Shown piece after piece: positions 61,373 through 64,000 of a DNA stretch of 64,000 nt; position 1 is the first letter of the stretch; the number at the start of each line of letters is the position of its first letter. The notes under the pieces were generated by a model, which was not told the DNA's origin, did not search any database, and worked only from the letters and a program-made list of their open reading frames with translations. Position numbers and translations under genes: made by a program. Source of the DNA: Thalassospira profundimaris WP0211 (GTDB lineage: Bacteria > Pseudomonadota > Alphaproteobacteria > Rhodospirillales > Thalassospiraceae); assembly GCF_000300275.1 (NCBI RefSeq), contig NZ_AMRN01000002.1, positions 248,001-312,000 of the forward strand, in the 5' to 3' direction.

Positions 61373-62782
61373 TTATAATTGCCTAAGTTTTCTTGGGACA
61401 TCACAGTTAGGATGATTCGCCATCCAATCCATGCAGCTGATTAAGCATCGTCTCGCTAACCACTCTGCAATCTGGCGTGTGTCAGACCAATCTTCTGCAA
61501 GCTCGGTGTCCCAAACCTTTTCACCTTTCTGGTCTAGTGGCCCATGACTGAAGCGGTTTCGGCCATGACTGTATATTTTTTCGACAATGTCCTTTACCGT
61601 TAAATCATCGCGAGTAACTGTCGTGTTTTTGTTCCATCCAAGGCGCGCATGGATCAGTTCGTGGATGCCTTTTTGATAGCTCCCGCAGGCGAGAATATCC
61701 AAACAAGCGGCAAAGCAGACGATTGCTTTGAGATCAAAAATTTCTCGGCATCCATCGTGAAACCACAATAATGCTTGCGCAGTGATGTTTGAGAATTTCG
61801 GCCTAAGTGGGCTTTCAATTGGACTAACAACCCAGTCAATTGCTTCCCCAGTAGTCTTGAATATGGCAGCATATTCTTTAAACCTTGTTTCCAAATCCTC
61901 GCGCGACACGAAAGGCGCATGCCTGCTTGACGATTTTTCACCGTGGTACTGGATAGAGCCGTCAGAAAAGAAGGACAGTATATATCGGTTGTAAATGTTT
62001 TGGTCGAAGTGGAGGTTGAGTCCGCTAAGTGCACTCGATGCCGTTGGCCAAGCCAGCGCTAAGGAAGTTAGAGCAAGGCGAGCAGCCAGAAGAGCATCTT
62101 TCTCCCCTTTCTCAGGACCAGACATAGGAATTTTCACACTACATACGTATGGACATTCGCCAATAGTTTTCAAAACCTCCTGCTCAGAATAGTTGTCCCG
62201 TGATCTTTTACGCTTTCTAACCTCAAAGCCGTCCCAAATCCTCACAATACGTCGTTTGGTTATGTTTGAGATATTCCCATCAGAGGCTTTACGATTTAGC
62301 CAGAGCGAACGTGGTTCGAAACGAACGGGGCCAATCTGAAATGGAAAAAAGTCGTTGTATGTAAAAAGTCTGCATCCAAGTGTATACTCTGCTCTATCGT
62401 GATTTGATTTGATATCTAGCTTATCGAGAATTCTTGTTTCTACCTCAGTCTGAACCGCCTTGGCACTGGCAATAATGTCGTCATCTAAATTGATTGAATG
62501 GAGGGCAGGGCCAAATGTCTCGCGAACAAGTGTTCTAAAATCTTTCTTAGAAAACTGGTTCTTAATCGGAGAGTTAATCTGCATTTCGCAGGCGATATCT
62601 TCAATAAGTTGATCAATTTTTTTTGAGATGTTTATTTGGTCGTCTCTGCCGTCTGTCTGAAGTTGACGAGGAATCGGAAAGTTATCGTAAACTTCTATAT
62701 ACGGCTTTTTCAGTTTTCGGATACGGTAGAATTCTTCAACGATCTCTTTGAATTTATTAGAATTTCTGACTTTTCCTGTCAT
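61373..62782 (-). CDS. HEPN-domain protein of unknown function (469 aa), candidate defence gene
   Basis: A 469-residue protein, clearly AT-richer than the flanking genes. The C-terminal 110 residues look like a HEPN domain: KDIVEKIYSHGRNRFSHGPL contains the R-x4-H RNase motif (Arg408 and His413), followed by TRQIAEWLARRCLISCMDWM. The N-terminal 340 residues are unassigned, as in ApeA-like and other single-gene abortive-infection proteins. An RNase that acts when phage infection is sensed is a plausible role, not a demonstrated one. It sits between a LysR gene and speB, all on the minus strand. Confidence 0.75.
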   Translation of the reverse strand: MTGKVRNSNKFKEIVEEFYRIRKLKKPYIEVYDNFPIPRQLQTDGRDDQINISKKIDQLIEDIACEMQINSPIKNQFSKKDFRTLVRETFGPALHSINLDDDIIASAKAVQTEVETRILDKLDIKSNHDRAEYTLGCRLFTYNDFFPFQIGPVRFEPRSLWLNRKASDGNISNITKRRIVRIWDGFEVRKRKRSRDNYSEQEVLKTIGECPYVCSVKIPMSGPEKGEKDALLAARLALTSLALAWPTASSALSGLNLHFDQNIYNRYILSFFSDGSIQYHGEKSSSRHAPFVSREDLETRFKEYAAIFKTTGEAIDWVVSPIESPLRPKFSNITAQALLWFHDGCREIFDLKAIVCFAACLDILACGSYQKGIHELIHARLGWNKNTTVTRDDLTVKDIVEKIYSHGRNRFSHGPLDQKGEKVWDTELAEDWSDTRQIAEWLARRCLISCMDWMANHPNCDVPRKLRQL

Positions 62783-62904
62783 GAACTGGCCTCTTTTTAA
62801 TCTACCTTGAAGGCGAAAAAGCCCCTGCCAACAATGGGATGAAAGCGAACATTAGATTGCTTTGAAGTGTAGTGTTTTTGATGTTGAATCAAAAGTTGCT
62901 CAGA

Positions 62905-63792
62905 TCAGGTCTCGTTGATCAACCAGTTGAGAAGCGTCGTCGTCGTCCGGTTGCTGACCGAGTTACCCGGCACCATCCAATATCCGCGATCCGCGCGGCT
63001 GACTTCGCGTCCGACCGCAACAAGGCTTCCTTGTTCAAGGTGGGGGTCGACCAATCCCCGCCAGCCAAGGGCAACCCCCTGTTCGGCAAGGGCGGCCTGA
63101 ATGACAAAGCCATAGGAATTCAGGCCAAGGTCGCCTTGGGCCGGTTTGCGGTCAATGCCATGATCGGCAAGCCAGCTTTCCCATGTCAGCCAGCGTGATT
63201 TTCCGTCCACTTCAAGATGCAATAACGGCGCACGTGCAAAGTCTGCCGGGTCATCAAATGGCCCGAACCGTTCCAGAAAGCCCGGCGTACAGACCGGCAC
63301 GACGCGTTCCGGGATCAGAAGCTTTGCAGTCTCGGGAAAATCGTCCGCCGCCCCGAACAACATTGCCGCATCGGTTTCACGCGCCATTGCATCATCAAGG
63401 CTTTGCGATGCAATGATATGGACTTCGGCCTCGGGATGCGGGCGGCGAAAATCCGTCACACGCGGCATCAACCAGAAGGCGGCAAACCCGAAATCGGTAA
63501 AAATCCGCACCGCGTGATCCTGCGACGTTCGCCGGGTATCGCGCGCGGCCTTGTCGATATTCTCCACACTGCTTTGAACAGCTTCAAACAGGATTTCGCC
63601 TGCATTACTCAATCGGCTGCCGCCTTGGGATCGATGGAGCAATGATACCCCCAATTGATCTTCTACCCGTTTGATCTGATAGGTCACCGCAGGCTGGCTG
63701 AGCCCCAACTCATTGGCCGCCCGCGTCAGACTGCCAAGCCGCCCAACCGCTTCGAAAATTCTCAGCCAACCAATGTCCAACGGTCTTTGCAT
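62905..63792 (-). CDS. LysR-family transcriptional regulator (GcvA-like)
   Basis: A 295-residue LysR protein with HTH LTRAANELGLSQPAVTYQIK and an effector domain resembling GcvA-type regulators (VRIFTDFGFAAFWLMPRVTD, PERVVPVCTPGFLERFG). It probably controlled speB before the HEPN gene entered between them; they are on the same strand, 122 bases separate it from the HEPN gene. The effector is unknown. Confidence 0.9.
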   Translation of the reverse strand: MQRPLDIGWLRIFEAVGRLGSLTRAANELGLSQPAVTYQIKRVEDQLGVSLLHRSQGGSRLSNAGEILFEAVQSSVENIDKAARDTRRTSQDHAVRIFTDFGFAAFWLMPRVTDFRRPHPEAEVHIIASQSLDDAMARETDAAMLFGAADDFPETAKLLIPERVVPVCTPGFLERFGPFDDPADFARAPLLHLEVDGKSRWLTWESWLADHGIDRKPAQGDLGLNSYGFVIQAALAEQGVALGWRGLVDPHLEQGSLVAVGREVSRADRGYWMVPGNSVSNRTTTTLLNWLINET

Positions 63793-63864
63793 TATAAAAA
63801 TTCTTTATGGAAGTGATTAAAAAACACCGGGTTTCTTTGAGGGGTGATTTATGGATTTAATGGT

Positions 63865-64000
63865 GAAGGGTCAGGATTCATTCATTTGACTTGAATGGTC
63901 AATCAGATTTGTGCGGATAAGCGGAGCGAAATCGCCGGAAGATAAGTATCTTTCAAGGTTTTGCGACAAAGTAGCCCGTGCAAATCCGATTGATCCGAAG
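63865..64000. repeat. Structured inverted-repeat element, copy B (cut by the right edge)
   Basis: About 136 bases align along their length with 53036-53177. Both share GAATGG, the loop with TATCTTTCAAGG and TTTGCGACAAAGTAGCCCGT, and GATCC/AATCC at the end of the stem. The stem arms differ: GGTCAATCAGATTTG here against GGTTCACCGGGTTTG in copy A, with matching changes on the partner arm. The outer arm (AAGGGTCAGGATTCATTC) also differs in sequence. The right half is outside the window. Confidence 0.8.

Overview
The window looks like a marine alphaproteobacterium of the Rhodospirillales, most likely Thalassospira or a close relative. Support comes from PhaR/PHB genes, a Sinorhizobium-type frc (fructose) operon, a petABC operon encoding a separate cytochrome b and c1, and the codon style of the core genes. 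The genus is an inference from gene content; no database search was possible.

Layout. (1) 1-21.6 kb: most of a visibly GC-richer tailed-phage prophage, almost all on the minus strand. From right to left it carries an integration module of four genes coupled by ATGA overlaps (small protein, DUF2924, large serine recombinase, HTH protein), an early operon (AlpA-like HTH, Sak4-like ATPase, ssDNA-binding-like protein, SF2 helicase, Cas4-like nuclease, primase-helicase, RuvC-like resolvase), a ParB-methyltransferase, a small plus-strand block with an adjoining AT-richer inserted gene, and a packaging/head module (TerS, TerL, gpW, portal, protease-capsid) that runs off the left edge. (2) 21.9-24.5 kb: a two-gene overlapping operon, an uncharacterised Met-Gly-starting protein followed by a QueC-like ATPase with a C-terminal winged-helix-like domain. 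It resembles the QatB/QatC core of Qat anti-phage systems without QatA or QatD, and it lies between the prophage integrase and the 3' end of a tRNA-Ser(CGA) gene. (3) 24.8-33.6 kb: core chromosome with rplU-rpmA-obgE-proB, an XRE regulator, phaR and a PhaE/PhaC-like polyester synthase pair, and a nucleoside-recognition membrane protein. (4) 33.8-36.5 kb: an Lrp/AsnC gene split by a 2,281-bp decayed transposon with TGTC...GACA ends and a 5-bp target duplication, itself filled with IS3 and IS481 remnants. (5) 36.6-39.1 kb: a copper locus (multicopper oxidase, DUF411 protein). (6) 39.4-45.3 kb: phaAB and a GDP-fucose pathway (manC-gmd-fcl). (7) 45.4-52.2 kb: cysteine hydrolase with LysR, then frcR/frcBCAK. 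(8) 52.2-59.6 kb: gloB, a methyltransferase, a solute-binding protein, petABC, trmL and hemF. (9) 59.7-63.8 kb: a ParE/antitoxin pair, agmatinase-like speB, an AT-rich HEPN-domain gene, and a LysR regulator.

How the genes work together. phaA, phaB and the PhaE/PhaC pair make polyhydroxyalkanoate under PhaR control; frcBCAK imports and may phosphorylate fructose under the ROK repressor FrcR; manC-gmd-fcl supplies GDP-L-fucose for surface polysaccharide; petABC is the cytochrome bc1 complex. Accessory genes with likely defence roles are the QatB/QatC-like pair and the HEPN gene.

Non-coding highlights. A roughly 267-bp inverted-repeat element at 53.0-53.3 kb has a second copy cut by the right edge; the two copies keep an inner stem through compensatory base changes while its loop is conserved, suggesting a structured repeat. 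A differently sequenced element with the same three-stem layout separates rpmA from its terminator. The prophage has an iteron-like GGGAACG array, two overlapping palindromes, and an inserted gene bounded by 20-bp direct repeats.
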